A stretch of 64,000 nt of DNA, taken from assembly GCA_035063765.1 (NCBI GenBank), contig JAPSFT010000001.1, positions 71,497 through 135,496 of the forward strand, in the 5' to 3' direction. The notes beneath the pieces are model-generated. The model was not told the DNA's origin. It saw only the letters and a list, made by a program, of their open reading frames with translations, and ran no database searches. Position numbers and translations under genes: made by a program. This DNA comes from Deltaproteobacteria bacterium. GTDB taxonomy: Bacteria > Myxococcota_A > UBA9160 > PR03. Below, piece after piece: positions 22,987 through 31,534 of the stretch. Position 1 is the first letter of the stretch. The number at the start of each line of letters is the position of its first letter.

Positions 22987-24417
22987 CTAGGGCTCGGCGC
23001 AGAGCTCCTCGAGCGAGCGGCGCTCGGCGTCGACGCCGAGCACGCGCGCCACGATCGCCGCGCCGATCATCAGCGCCGACGAGAGCGCGTAGCCGGCGAA
23101 GAGCTGCCTCGGGTCCTGGGTGTCGACGAGGGCGCCGAAGAGCGCGGGCGCCCCGACGCCGCCGACCAGCGTGCCGAAGGCGTAGAACACGGCGATCGCC
23201 ATCCCGCGCAGCTCGACCGGGAAGAGCTCGCTGACCGTCAGGTAGGCCGAGCTCGCGGCTGCCGACGCGAAGAAGAAGACGAGCGACCACGCGAGGGTCT
23301 GCGTGAGCGCGTCGAGGAAGCCGGCGACGAAGAGCCCGCCGGTCGCGAGCAGGAGCAGGCCCGCGAGCGCATAGGTCGCGGGGATCATCACGCGCCGCCC
23401 CCAGCGGTCGAAGGAGCGCCCGAGCAGGATCGGGCCGAGGAAGTTCCCGGCCGCGAACGGGATCACGTACTTGCCGACGTCGCCGGCGGGTACCCCGTGG
23501 AAGGCCTCGAGGATCAGGCCGTAGCTGAAGAAGATCGAGTTGTAGAGGAAGGCCTGCGCCAGCATCATCACGAGGCCGAGGATCGTGCGCCGCGGGTAGC
23601 GGCGGACGAGCGTGCGGATCAGGTGGGGGATGCCGACGGGGCCGTGCACGCGGACGCGCACGGGCGCCACCTCGCTCCGGCGTCCGGCGCCGGGGCCACG
23701 GACCTGCGCCTCGATCCGATCGACGGTCTCGGAGGCCGCGGCGAGGTAGCCGTGGCTGAGGAGCCAGCGCGGGCTCTCGGGCATGTGGCGGCGCACGAGC
23801 ACGATGCCGAGGCCGAGCGTTGCGCCGAGCGCGAAGACGAGCCGCCAGCCGATCCCGACCGGGAGCAGCTCGGGATCGAGCAGCACCAGCGTGAGCCCCG
23901 CGCCTAGGCCGACGCCGACCCAGTAGCTCCCGTTGATGGCGAGATCGACCTGGCCGCGGATGCGTGCGGGCACGAGCTCGTCGATCGCGGAGTTGATCGC
24001 CGAGTACTCGCCCCCGATGCCGGCGCCGGCGAAGAAGCGGAAGACGAGGAACACGCCGTAGCCCGGCGCGAGCCCGCTGAGTGCGGTCGCGACCAGGTAG
24101 AGACCGAGCGTCACGAGGAACAGCCGCTTGCGGCCGAGGCGATCGGTCAGGTAGCCGAAGACGAGCGCTCCGGCGACCTGGCCCGCGAGGTAGACCGAGC
24201 TCGCGAAGCCCACCTCGGCGGCCGAGAGCCCGAGCGCGCGCGGATCGCGCAGGGTGGGCGCGAGGTTCGCGATCAGGCTCGCTTCGAGCCCGTCGAGGAT
24301 CCACGTGACCCCGAGCGCGATCACGAACAGGCGGTGCCATCGCGACCAGCCGAGCGCGTCGAGCCGGGGCGGCACGTCGGTCTCGACCCAGGCCCCGAAG
24401 GGCGTGTCCCTTCGCAT
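22987..24417 (-). CDS. Major facilitator superfamily transporter (sugar/organic acid type)
   Basis: 476 residues with 12 hydrophobic segments. Typical loops are seen: GYLTDRLGRKRLFL after segment 2, FRFFAGAGIGGEYSAINSAI around segment 4-5, RRHMPESPRWLLSHG, and a second-half FDRWGRRVM. These match the metabolite:H+ symporter and sugar-porter branches. It ends close to the dimethylformamidase-like operon on the same strand, and may import its substrate (inference). Confidence 0.9.
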   Translation of the reverse strand: MRRDTPFGAWVETDVPPRLDALGWSRWHRLFVIALGVTWILDGLEASLIANLAPTLRDPRALGLSAAEVGFASSVYLAGQVAGALVFGYLTDRLGRKRLFLVTLGLYLVATALSGLAPGYGVFLVFRFFAGAGIGGEYSAINSAIDELVPARIRGQVDLAINGSYWVGVGLGAGLTLVLLDPELLPVGIGWRLVFALGATLGLGIVLVRRHMPESPRWLLSHGYLAAASETVDRIEAQVRGPGAGRRSEVAPVRVRVHGPVGIPHLIRTLVRRYPRRTILGLVMMLAQAFLYNSIFFSYGLILEAFHGVPAGDVGKYVIPFAAGNFLGPILLGRSFDRWGRRVMIPATYALAGLLLLATGGLFVAGFLDALTQTLAWSLVFFFASAAASSAYLTVSELFPVELRGMAIAVFYAFGTLVGGVGAPALFGALVDTQDPRQLFAGYALSSALMIGAAIVARVLGVDAERRSLEELCAEP

Positions 24418-24477
24418 CGGACCCGACCGTAGTGCAGATCGTGGGCCGTTGGGCCGCCGAGCGGCGCGCGCGGGCGC

Positions 24478-26064
24478 TCAGCGTGCCCGGCGCTCTCGCG
24501 GGGCTCCGCTCTTTGCGGCGCGCTCGAGGACGTTGCGCGTGATCCGGTCGATGAAGGGGTCCGGAGCGCTGAGGCCCCAGGGCCACTCGGTGGTGCCCGC
24601 GCTGAAGACCTCCCCGCGCCCGCGGCGGAAGCTGCCGAAGGCAGCATGGCCGCGCAGGGCGCGCTCGATGTCGCCGCCGAAGACGCGATCGGCGACGAAG
24701 CGCGCGTCGTCGCGGCCGAGGAGCCCCTCGCCCGGCGTGTGCGCCGGCTCGCCGAGCGTCGCCGGGGCCAGGCCGACGATCTCGAAGTCCTCGGGCGTCC
24801 CGCCGACCCCCGTCGGCACCGGAAGCCCGTTCTCGAAGCGGAAGTCGCAGCCATCCGTCTCGTAGGCGCAGAGCGCGAAGTCGTCGCCGAGGACGTCGCC
24901 GTAGAACAGGTCCGTCCCGGCCAGCGACCAGTGCTCCGGGCGATGGATCGTGTAGCCGGCCGAACCACGCGAGAGCGCGTAGCCGACCCGCGCATAGCCG
25001 GCGCGCGCGAAGCTGAGGCCGGTCATCGCGGTCTCGGGCCGCCCGATCAGCGGGTCGGACCACAGGCTCGTCACGCGCCGCTCGCGCGGGGTGCCGAGGA
25101 CGGGATCGTCGGTCGGCGCCGTGAACTTGTAGCCGGCCATCTCGCGGCCATCGCGCTCGAAGCGCACCTGCCAGAACGCCGCGTTGCCGGAGAAGAACGA
25201 GGCCTGACCGCCCGCGTCCACGAAGGCCTCGACCGCGTCGCGCTCCTCCCAGGTCCAGTACTCGTCGTGACCGACACTCAGGTACGACGGATAGGGGGCG
25301 AGCGCATCGGGCCTCGCATCGAGATCGCTCTGGGCCAGGTAGTCGAGCGCGATCCCCTGGCGCTCGGCCCAGGCCACGAACTGCTGCTCCCACTTGTGGA
25401 GGAAGCCGGCGGGCAGGTCCCAGAGGGAGGCGCCCGCCACCGCGAGCGCCGCCGCGGCATCGGGCAGACCGAGGGCCTGGCCCATCCCGCGCCGGCGGCT
25501 CGTCGGGATGCGCGCCGGCCCGGGCGGCGCGAGGAGGCAGCGCGAGTACGGGCGATCCCAGGCGACGACGGGCGCGGGCGCCGGGCGGTGGACGAGCTGG
25601 TTGGGGCCGTCGGTGAAGGCGGCGTCGTTGCCGTAGAGGTTCTTGCCGCCCCAGCTGTTGTAGGCCTGGTAGGTGTTGGTGGCGAGCACGAGGACGTGGC
25701 GCGCGCGCGCACCCGGGTTCGCCGAGCGCACGACGAGGAAGTGCTCGGCGTCGAGATCTCCCCCGCGCAGCCGGACCCGGTAGTACCCGCTCGGCCAGTC
25801 CGTTCCGACGCGCAGGGAGAAGCTTTCCGGCCAGCCACAGCCGGCCCGGTAGGCGTCCGCGGGCACCTCCCGCGGCGCGGCGTGGATGCCGCCCTGCTCG
25901 ACCACCGTCTGCTCGGCGGCGCCCGCGCGCGAGACCGTGCAGGTGAGCGCGTCCGAGCGCGGGCTCGAGACGAAGAAGGTGGCGGTCTCGCCCGGCGCGT
26001 AGCTCGTGGCGTCGGCGTAGAGCCACAGGGCGCTCTCGTAGTAGCCGGGCGGACGGGCGCTCAT
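24478..26064 (-). CDS. N,N-dimethylformamidase large-subunit-like protein
   Basis: 528 residues from ATG 26064, overlapping the kinase stop (ATGA). The N-terminal beta domain (GYYESALWLYADATSYAPGE) precedes a long region that resembles the C-terminal domain of dimethylformamidase beta subunits: TNTYQAYNSWGGKNLYG, YPSYLSVGHDEYWTWEERDAVEAF, GQASFFSGNAAFWQV. DMFases hydrolyse the C-N bond of dimethylformamide. No separate small subunit gene is visible nearby, so another amide substrate is likely. Confidence 0.72.
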   Translation of the reverse strand: MSARPPGYYESALWLYADATSYAPGETATFFVSSPRSDALTCTVSRAGAAEQTVVEQGGIHAAPREVPADAYRAGCGWPESFSLRVGTDWPSGYYRVRLRGGDLDAEHFLVVRSANPGARARHVLVLATNTYQAYNSWGGKNLYGNDAAFTDGPNQLVHRPAPAPVVAWDRPYSRCLLAPPGPARIPTSRRRGMGQALGLPDAAAALAVAGASLWDLPAGFLHKWEQQFVAWAERQGIALDYLAQSDLDARPDALAPYPSYLSVGHDEYWTWEERDAVEAFVDAGGQASFFSGNAAFWQVRFERDGREMAGYKFTAPTDDPVLGTPRERRVTSLWSDPLIGRPETAMTGLSFARAGYARVGYALSRGSAGYTIHRPEHWSLAGTDLFYGDVLGDDFALCAYETDGCDFRFENGLPVPTGVGGTPEDFEIVGLAPATLGEPAHTPGEGLLGRDDARFVADRVFGGDIERALRGHAAFGSFRRGRGEVFSAGTTEWPWGLSAPDPFIDRITRNVLERAAKSGAPRERRAR

Positions 26065-27101
26065 CCGCTCTCCCCGAGGTAGGCCGGCGCGAAGGCCTCG
26101 AGCGCCGCGAGCAGGCGCGGCGCGATCTCCTCGGCCTTGCGCAGGTGCGAGCGCGTGGCGCTCCAGCCGAGGTAGCTGAGCGCGCGCGCGAGCAGGAACG
26201 TGGGCAGCCGCGCCAGCTGCTCCTCGGCGAGCGCGCGGCGCTCGCGGAATCCCGCCACCAGGGCACCCAGGCAGGCGTCGAAGGAGGGCTCGCCGAGCAG
26301 GTCGAAGACGGCGGTGGCGAAGTCGAGCAGGGTCCAGCCCTCCCCGCAGTCGTCGAAGTCGAGCAGGCGCAGGCCCGTGTCGCCGAGCATCAGGTTCTCG
26401 GGAAGGAAGTCGCCGTGGCAGAGGCCGAAGCGGTCGGGGGTGCGGCCGAAGGCGGCGAGGTCGGTGCGCAGGCGCTCGGCCAGGCGGTCGAGGAGCGCGC
26501 GCTGCGCGGGCGCGAGGCGCGCGAGCCGCCGCCAGTCGCCGAGCTGGGCGGTCGCGCCGAAGATCCCCTCGGCGTCCCAGACCGGGCGCGTGAAGCCCGG
26601 CGGGCGCTGCCAGGCCTCGGCGATGTTGGCGATCGAGGCCGCCTGGCGTCCGACGTCGGCGTAGACGCGCGCGAGCTCCTCGTCCGGGAGCGAGAGGGCC
26701 GCTCCCGTGGCCCGCAGCGGCCGGCCCTCGATCCACTCGAAGAGATCGCACTGGCGCGGCTCGGGCACGGCCGGGCTCGTCGCCCGGACGAAGGGCGCGC
26801 CGTCGCGCGCCGCCACGACCTCGGGCGTCGCGACGCCGCCCTCGCGCAGCGCGCCCATGAAGGCGAGCTCGCTCGCGATCTCGGCGTCGCTGCGGTAGCC
26901 GGCCTGGTGGATGCGCAGGGCGAAGCGGCCGCGCGCGCCGGCCTCCACGCGGAAGGTCATGTTCTCGCGGTAGGCCACGGGCGCGAGGCCGGCGTCCCCG
27001 AGCGCCCAGGCTTGCAGGGCCTCGCGCGCCAGGGTCTCGAGGCCGCGGATCTGCTCGGCCTCGGGCTGCGCGTAGAAGGCCGGGCGCTCAGCCCGCGACA
27101 C
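26061..27101 (-). CDS. APH-family (aminoglycoside/choline kinase-like) phosphotransferase
   Basis: 346 residues from GTG 27101. The catalytic loop LCHGDFLPENLML and the metal site LLDFDDCGEG of the APH kinase fold are intact; the N-terminal nucleotide region (ENMTFRVEAG, FALRIHQAGYRSDAEIASEL) is also present. It overlaps the PLP enzyme by 14 bases. Next to such an enzyme the closest known logic is an amino-alcohol or hydroxylysine kinase whose phosphorylated product is cleaved by the PLP lyase. Substrate unproven. Confidence 0.82.
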   Translation of the reverse strand: MSRAERPAFYAQPEAEQIRGLETLAREALQAWALGDAGLAPVAYRENMTFRVEAGARGRFALRIHQAGYRSDAEIASELAFMGALREGGVATPEVVAARDGAPFVRATSPAVPEPRQCDLFEWIEGRPLRATGAALSLPDEELARVYADVGRQAASIANIAEAWQRPPGFTRPVWDAEGIFGATAQLGDWRRLARLAPAQRALLDRLAERLRTDLAAFGRTPDRFGLCHGDFLPENLMLGDTGLRLLDFDDCGEGWTLLDFATAVFDLLGEPSFDACLGALVAGFRERRALAEEQLARLPTFLLARALSYLGWSATRSHLRKAEEIAPRLLAALEAFAPAYLGESG

Positions 27102-28356
27102 GCTTCACCGCGGTCTCGAGCTTGTCGAGCGCCTCGTCCACGTAGGCGCGGTCGACGAGGAGGCCCGTCTTCCACTGGAGATAGCGGCGGTCGAAGCCTG
27201 CGAACATCGCCCAGAGGCCCACCTGGTAGAGCGCAGCCGCCATCCGGAGGCCGCCGTTCGGGTCGTCGAAGCCGAGGCCCACGATCAGGCCCTGCTGGCG
27301 CACGTCGCAGAGGTAGGGGCGGCGGGCGCGCAGGTCCGCGAGGCCGCTCGCGAGATGGGCGGAGATCTCCGCCACGTTGCGCGCGGTCTGCTCGGAGGCG
27401 CAGAGCTCGAGCGCGTGCAGGGCCACCACGCAGCCGAGCTCCGAGCCGCCGAAGGTCGAGACGTAGCCCCAGCCGCGCTCGTGGAGCCAGCGGCCCGCGC
27501 GGCGGCCGAGGACGCAGACGCCGATCGGGTAGAGACCGGCGCCGAGACCCTTGCCCGAGATCAGGAGGTCGGGCTCCACGCCGAAAGCCTCGACGGCCCA
27601 GAGCCTCCCCGAACGGCCGAGTCCGGTCTGCACCTCGTCGGCGACGAGCAGGGTCCCGTAGCGATCGCAGAGCGCCCGCAGGCCCGGCAGGTAGTCCGGG
27701 GGCGGGACGGGGAAGCCGAAGGTCGCCGGGATCGGCTCGATCAGGACCGCGGCGACGTCGCGCGGGGCCAGCGCCGTCTCGGCGGCGTCGAGGTCGCCGA
27801 AGGGGATCTTCGTGAACTCGCCGGGGTGGTCGGAGAGGAAGAAGGCCGCGTCGGCGTCGTTGCCCGCCGCGCCCGAGAGCCCGGAGGTGCCGTGGAAGCC
27901 CGCCCCGAGCGACACGATCCGGCGCCGTCCCGTGGCATGGCGCACGGACTTGATGGCCACGTCGTTGGCCTCGCTCCCGCTCGGCGTGAGCACCGAGTAG
28001 TGGAGGTCGCCCGGGGTGAGGGCTGCCAGACGCTCGGCCAGCCGGCCGCGCGCCTCCGAGGGGAAGTGGTGGTTCCCGACGTCGAGGGTCTCGAGCGCGC
28101 CGGCGAGCGCCGCCAGCATCCCGGGGTGGCGATGCCCGAGGTTGTAGGTGCCGCCGTTGAGGTGCAGGTCCTGGAGCTCGTGGCCGTCCACGTCCCAGAT
28201 CCGGTAGCCCTCGCGCCGCCCGATCACGAGCGGGATCCCGGCGCCCGTCCAGGCCTCGACCCGGTTCGGCATCAGATAGGCGTGGTTACGGAGCAGGGCC
28301 TCCCGCTTGCGCGGCGAGACCCCGAGGCGATCGAGCTGGTCCTGGAACGACGTCAC
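27088..28356 (-). CDS. Class III PLP-dependent aminotransferase/phospho-lyase
   Basis: 422 residues from GTG 28356; the frame extends upstream but runs into the tRNA-Pro remnant. Motifs: GTYNLGHRHPGMLAAL, TPSGSEANDVAIKSVRHATGRRR, LVADEVQTGLGRSG and the PLP lysine in SGKGLGAGLYPI, then STFGGSELGCVVAL. Most members move an amino group from amines to keto acids, but the ethanolamine-phosphate and phosphohydroxylysine lyases belong here as well, and the adjacent kinase suggests that branch. Confidence 0.88.
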   Translation of the reverse strand: MTSFQDQLDRLGVSPRKREALLRNHAYLMPNRVEAWTGAGIPLVIGRREGYRIWDVDGHELQDLHLNGGTYNLGHRHPGMLAALAGALETLDVGNHHFPSEARGRLAERLAALTPGDLHYSVLTPSGSEANDVAIKSVRHATGRRRIVSLGAGFHGTSGLSGAAGNDADAAFFLSDHPGEFTKIPFGDLDAAETALAPRDVAAVLIEPIPATFGFPVPPPDYLPGLRALCDRYGTLLVADEVQTGLGRSGRLWAVEAFGVEPDLLISGKGLGAGLYPIGVCVLGRRAGRWLHERGWGYVSTFGGSELGCVVALHALELCASEQTARNVAEISAHLASGLADLRARRPYLCDVRQQGLIVGLGFDDPNGGLRMAAALYQVGLWAMFAGFDRRYLQWKTGLLVDRAYVDEALDKLETAVKRVAG

Positions 28357-28389
28357 GACCGGGTTGGAGTCCGAGGCAACGGCGGTGGC

Positions 28390-28434
28390 TGGTCGGGCCG
28401 GCGGGATTCGAACCCGCGAGCTCCTGAACCCCAT
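28390..28434. repeat. Displaced 3' half of tRNA-Pro (attachment scar)
   Basis: 45 bases matching 29741-29785 with a single mismatch: CCA end, acceptor 3' strand, T-arm and part of the anticodon arm on the minus strand. The 5' half is absent. It marks the far end of an old tRNA-Pro insertion. Confidence 0.88.
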
Positions 28435-28625
28435 CGCGCCCGATCGGCATACGCAGTAATGCGATACGTTGCGCTCGCGTGCGATTCCTCTCGCATGTCT
28501 CCGCTTTTCATCTCGACGCCTCCGAACGCCTCCACATCATCGAAATCGGCCCCGATTGCTGGCCCTGGGCCTTCCCGGAACGCGAACCGACTCACCGAAG
28601 GAAGTCGCGAGCGAAGGAACGTCGG

Positions 28626-28967
28626 ATGGCGAAGCGCAACAAGCGTACCGTCGACGCCGCAGCCCCGCGAGAGCGCGACTGCGGCATCCGGCGCGATCCC
28701 GAGAACCGGCGGGAGCGCTTCCTCTCCGCGGCCGAGCCGACGCGCCGGGGCGCGGCCCGGAAGGGGCTGGAGGAGTCCTGCGAGGCCGGCAAGGACCCCC
28801 GGCGCCAGCAGTCGGAGCTTCCGGCCGCCCTGGCTGCCGTGCGACTCCTCGTGTTCACCGGGGTTCGGGTGGGCGAGATCCGAGAAGGGAGTAGCGTCCG
28901 GCGAGGCTCACCGGCCAACGCCCCGCCCGATCGGGCCACGCAGGAAGCCACCCGGGTGGCCAGGTGA
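28626..28967 (+). pseudogene. Truncated tyrosine integrase remnant
   Basis: The frame from ATG 28626 (open further upstream to 28479) contains RRERFLSAAE and ELPAALAAVRLLVFTGVRVGEI, the start of an integrase catalytic domain including the first catalytic Arg region. After this the sequence diverges and stops; Lys, HxxR and Tyr boxes are missing. It is a broken recombinase of the tRNA-Pro element. Confidence 0.65.
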
Positions 28968-29000
28968 CACCTGCACTCGTTCCGGTCCAAGCTTGCAACC

Positions 29001-29018
29001 GATACCACTGTTGGTAAC
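29001..29018. promoter_or_regulatory. Imperfect palindrome upstream of the DUF4160/HTH pair
   Basis: TACCA (29003-29007) and TGGTA (29012-29016) flank a CTGT centre, 10 bases before the GTG start at 29027. A likely operator for autoregulation by the downstream HTH protein. Confidence 0.4.
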
Positions 29019-29026
29019 ATCTGCCA

Positions 29027-29221
29027 GTGGCTAAGGTCCGCCGGGGAGGCCACGTCTTCCTTACCTGGAAGGGGGACCACAGCCCCCGCCACGTGCATGT
29101 CTACCGGGACGGCAAGCTCGTGGTGAAATGGGACCTGGACAACTGGCAGCCCATGAAGGGCCGGGCCACAGCGAGGGTCCGCCGGCTGATCCGCGAGCTC
29201 GACAACGAGGGCGCACTGTGA
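29027..29221 (+). CDS. DUF4160-type small protein
   Basis: 64 residues from GTG 29027. The segment DHSPRHVHVYRDGKLVVKWDL matches the core of DUF4160 proteins (HxPxHVHV pattern). Its function is unknown; such genes often pair with an HTH or DUF2442 partner in a layout like toxin-antitoxin systems. The stop overlaps the next start (GTGA). Confidence 0.75.
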   Translation: MAKVRRGGHVFLTWKGDHSPRHVHVYRDGKLVVKWDLDNWQPMKGRATARVRRLIRELDNEGAL

Positions 29222-29694
29222 AGATCCGCAAGGTCGAAGCGAACAACCGAAAGGGCGAGTTCCGAGTCGTCACCTACTCCGGCGACACCTACGTCTTCCC
29301 CTACGTGAAGGCCGAGCCTCAGCCGAATTCGGCCGACAGGGTCGCGGACGCCTACGTGGACCAGGAGCTGGGAAGGGAGGCCTTCACCTACGTCCTGGAG
29401 TCCGGTGACGAAGGATCCGTGCATCTCGACCAGGTGCTCGAGTACAACGAGGATCCCAACTACCTCCGCGACCTCCTCATCTATCAACTCACTGTGGAGG
29501 CCAAGAAGCGCGTCGACGAGAGCGGCCTCAGCCGCCGCGAGCTGGCCCGACGGCTCAAGACGTCCGTGCCGCAGCTCTATCGCCTACTCGACACGACGAA
29601 TACCCGGAAGTCCATGAACCAGCTGATCTCGCTTCTCCAAGTGCTCGATTGCAGCGTTGACGTGATCGTCACTGGCAATGAGACTGGCGCGTAG
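29218..29694 (+). CDS. HTH (XRE-like) partner of the DUF4160 protein
   Basis: 158 residues from GTG 29218. The N-terminal part is a beta-rich DUF2442-like or sensor region (VEANNRKGEFRVVTYSGDTYVFPY). The C-terminal part holds a helix-turn-helix (GLSRRELARRLKTSVPQLYRLLDTTN) followed by KSMNQLISLLQVLDCSVDVIV, as in HTH antitoxin-type proteins. The overlap with DUF4160 and the upstream palindrome fit a coupled, self-repressing pair. Confidence 0.75.
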   Translation: MKIRKVEANNRKGEFRVVTYSGDTYVFPYVKAEPQPNSADRVADAYVDQELGREAFTYVLESGDEGSVHLDQVLEYNEDPNYLRDLLIYQLTVEAKKRVDESGLSRRELARRLKTSVPQLYRLLDTTNTRKSMNQLISLLQVLDCSVDVIVTGNETGA

Positions 29695-29740
29695 GCGCGG
29701 GATCAAGAGAACGGCCGCGCTCGGCTCGTTCCGGAGGCAT

Positions 29741-29785
29741 TGGTCGGGCCGGCGGGATTCGAACCCGCGACCTCCTGAACCCCAT
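29741..29785. repeat. tRNA-Pro 3' half, intact attachment copy
   Basis: The functional copy of the 45-base repeat shared with 28390-28434, covering CCA, acceptor 3' strand, T-arm and the 3' side of the anticodon arm. Confidence 0.88.
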
Positions 29786-29817
29786 TCAGGCGCGCTACCA
29801 GGCTGCGCTACGGCCCG
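29741..29817 (-). tRNA. tRNA-Pro (anticodon GGG)
   Basis: Cloverleaf on the minus strand: acceptor CGGGCCG/CGGCCCG, anticodon stem CCTGA/TCAGG with loop ATGGGGT (anticodon GGG), T-arm GCGGG TTCGAAT CCCGC, discriminator A and encoded CCA. The 3' half duplicates 28390-28434 with one mismatch, marking it as an integration target. A promoter-like TCGACA-18-TACACC lies upstream on the minus strand. Confidence 0.95.
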
Positions 29818-29881
29818 ACTCGGGGAGGGTGTAGCGGGCGGGGGTCGGGGCTGTCGATGGCCGGGGCGGCGGCGCGCGGCC

Positions 29882-30607
29882 TCAGGCCCCGGCGGGTGCG
29901 CGCGGAGCGGCGTCCGGGGCGGCGCGCTCCCTGGCCTCGATCGCGGCCCAGGCACGGCGCGTGACCTGGATCGTGACGAGAACGCACGCCACGAGACCCA
30001 GGACGAAGAGCACACCCCCGGTCTCCCACTCGCGGTGACGGCTCGCCGCCATCCGCGTCACGTGGGCGGCGACGGCGCCGACGTACACGGTCGGGAGGAT
30101 GTGGGCGAGCATGGCGACGTTGCCGAGCAGGGCGAAGCGGAGCGGGGCCCCCGCCGCGCCGAGGGCGTAGCTGAGCAGCGCCTGGTTCACCGGGAGCAGG
30201 CGGATCAGGAAGGTGAGGCGCGGGCCTCCCTCACGAGCCGCAGCGACCACGGCGCGCAGGCGCGGCTCCGCGGCGAGCAGCCGCAGCACCCGAGCGCCGA
30301 GCCAGCGGCCGCTCGCCCACTGCACGAGCAGGCACATCGGGTAGGCACCGGCGAAGTACGCGGCGCTCCCGAGGCCGAGGCCGAAGCAGGCGCCGGCCGT
30401 GACCCCGAAGACCGAATCGGGGATCAGCAGCGGGCCGAGGAGCACGATCGCGAGCGCCAGCCCGATCGGTCCCCAGGGTCCGAGCTCGGCGATCACGCGC
30501 TCGAAGGCCGGCAACGCATGCTCGACGCGGTGGCCCTGCCAGGCGAGCAGGGCCACCAGCGCGGCGCCGCCGGCGAGCGCGGGGGTCGAGCGGCCGGGCG
30601 GCCTCAC
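29882..30607 (-). CDS. VTT/DedA-family membrane protein
   Basis: 241 residues from GTG 30607. Several membrane helices surround the VTT/SNARE-associated core (LLIPDSVFGVTAGACFGLGLGSAAYFAG, then AREGGPRLTFLIRLLPVNQALLSYALGAAG), typical of DedA-like proteins that flip lipids or support envelope proton balance. The C-terminal tail is Arg/Ala-rich. It lies downstream of a MerR gene on the same strand. Confidence 0.8.
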   Translation of the reverse strand: MRPPGRSTPALAGGAALVALLAWQGHRVEHALPAFERVIAELGPWGPIGLALAIVLLGPLLIPDSVFGVTAGACFGLGLGSAAYFAGAYPMCLLVQWASGRWLGARVLRLLAAEPRLRAVVAAAREGGPRLTFLIRLLPVNQALLSYALGAAGAPLRFALLGNVAMLAHILPTVYVGAVAAHVTRMAASRHREWETGGVLFVLGLVACVLVTIQVTRRAWAAIEARERAAPDAAPRAPAGA

Positions 30608-30675
30608 GCAGAGCGCCCGCCGGCCGCCTTCGGCACCCGATGGCGCAGCGAAGTCATCCGCCCGGCCCCGCCCGC

Positions 30676-31059
30676 CTAGAGCAGCGCGCGAATCGCCCGC
30701 AGCTCCTCGCGCACGCGCCGCAGGCTCTCGATCGGCTCGACCTCGAGGCCCAGGTCCAGCTGCGGCTTGTCGAGAGCGCGGTGGATGCCCATCTCGCGCA
30801 GCTTCTTGCGCGCGCCCGCGATCGTGAAGCGCTCCTCGTGCAGCAGGCGCTTCAGGAGCTGGACCACCTCGATGTCGCGCTGGCGGTACATGCGCTGCTT
30901 GGAGCGCGACTTGGCGGGCGCCATCCAGCGGAACTCGGACTCCCAGTAGCGGAGCACGTGCGGCTTCACGCCCGTGATCCTCGCCACCTCGCCGATCCGG
31001 AAGTAGCGCTTCTCGGGCGCCGTCCCGTCGGCGGCGTCCGGGCCACCCGTCGGTGTCAC
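30676..31059 (-). CDS. MerR-family regulator of the phe/ihf operon type
   Basis: 127 residues if starting at GTG 31059; a TTG at 31077 is also possible. It has a winged HTH (RYFRIGEVARITGVKPHVLRYWESEFRW) and a second half with ERFTIAGARKKLREMGI and a C-terminal coiled coil. Genes of this exact type commonly follow ihfA in deltaproteobacteria. No metal-binding Cys residues are present, so it is not a metal sensor. Confidence 0.88.
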   Translation of the reverse strand: MTPTGGPDAADGTAPEKRYFRIGEVARITGVKPHVLRYWESEFRWMAPAKSRSKQRMYRQRDIEVVQLLKRLLHEERFTIAGARKKLREMGIHRALDKPQLDLGLEVEPIESLRRVREELRAIRALL

Positions 31060-31179
31060 GTGGGCAGGACCTTCCAAGCGCCCCTCCCCTCTTCGGATCC
31101 CCTGCGTCCGGCTCCGCGCGGCTCACCCGTCCCGTCGATCGCTTTCGCAGCCCCCCTCCGCGAGCCCGCCCTTCCGCGG

Positions 31180-31503
31180 CTATTCCTCGTCGTCCTCCTC
31201 GTCGTCGGAGCCGGCCAGCTCGGGGTTGTCCTCGTTCAGGAGGTTCTTTAGCACGAGACTGGGCTTGAAGGTGAGGACTTTCCGCGCCTCGAGCAGGATC
31301 TCCTCGCCGGTCTGGGGATTGCGGCCCTTGCGGGCGTTCTTCTCGCGGACCACGAAGTTCCCGAAACCGGAGATCTTGACCTTCTCCCCGCGCTCCAGGG
31401 TCTCCTTGATGATCTCGAAGACCTTCTCGACGAGGTCCGCCGACTCCTTCTTCGAGAAGCCGACCCGCTCGTAGATCTGCTCCACGATCTCGGCCTTGGT
31501 CAT
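31180..31503 (-). CDS. ihfA: Integration host factor subunit alpha
   Basis: 107 residues from ATG 31503, which has GGGAGGGCGG upstream. The HU/IHF fold is complete: MTKAEIVEQIYERVGFSKKES, then GFGNFVVREKNARKGRNPQTGE, the DNA-inserting arm with its Pro. An acidic tail (DEEDDEE) extends the usual length. It bends DNA for transcription and site-specific recombination. It directly follows pheT, as in enterobacteria. Confidence 0.93.
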   Translation of the reverse strand: MTKAEIVEQIYERVGFSKKESADLVEKVFEIIKETLERGEKVKISGFGNFVVREKNARKGRNPQTGEEILLEARKVLTFKPSLVLKNLLNEDNPELAGSDDEEDDEE

Positions 31504-31534
31504 GGTCCGCCCTCCCATCGAGTCGTCCCCCACC

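Larger units (their letters stand above)
28390..29785. mobile_element. Decayed integrative element at tRNA-Pro(GGG)
   Basis: About 1.4 kb between two copies of the tRNA-Pro 3' half. It contains an integrase remnant and an intact DUF4160/HTH gene pair. Here the tRNA keeps its own promoter side and the element replaced the 3' half, the usual polarity. Base composition of the HTH gene is less GC-rich than its surroundings. Confidence 0.75.
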
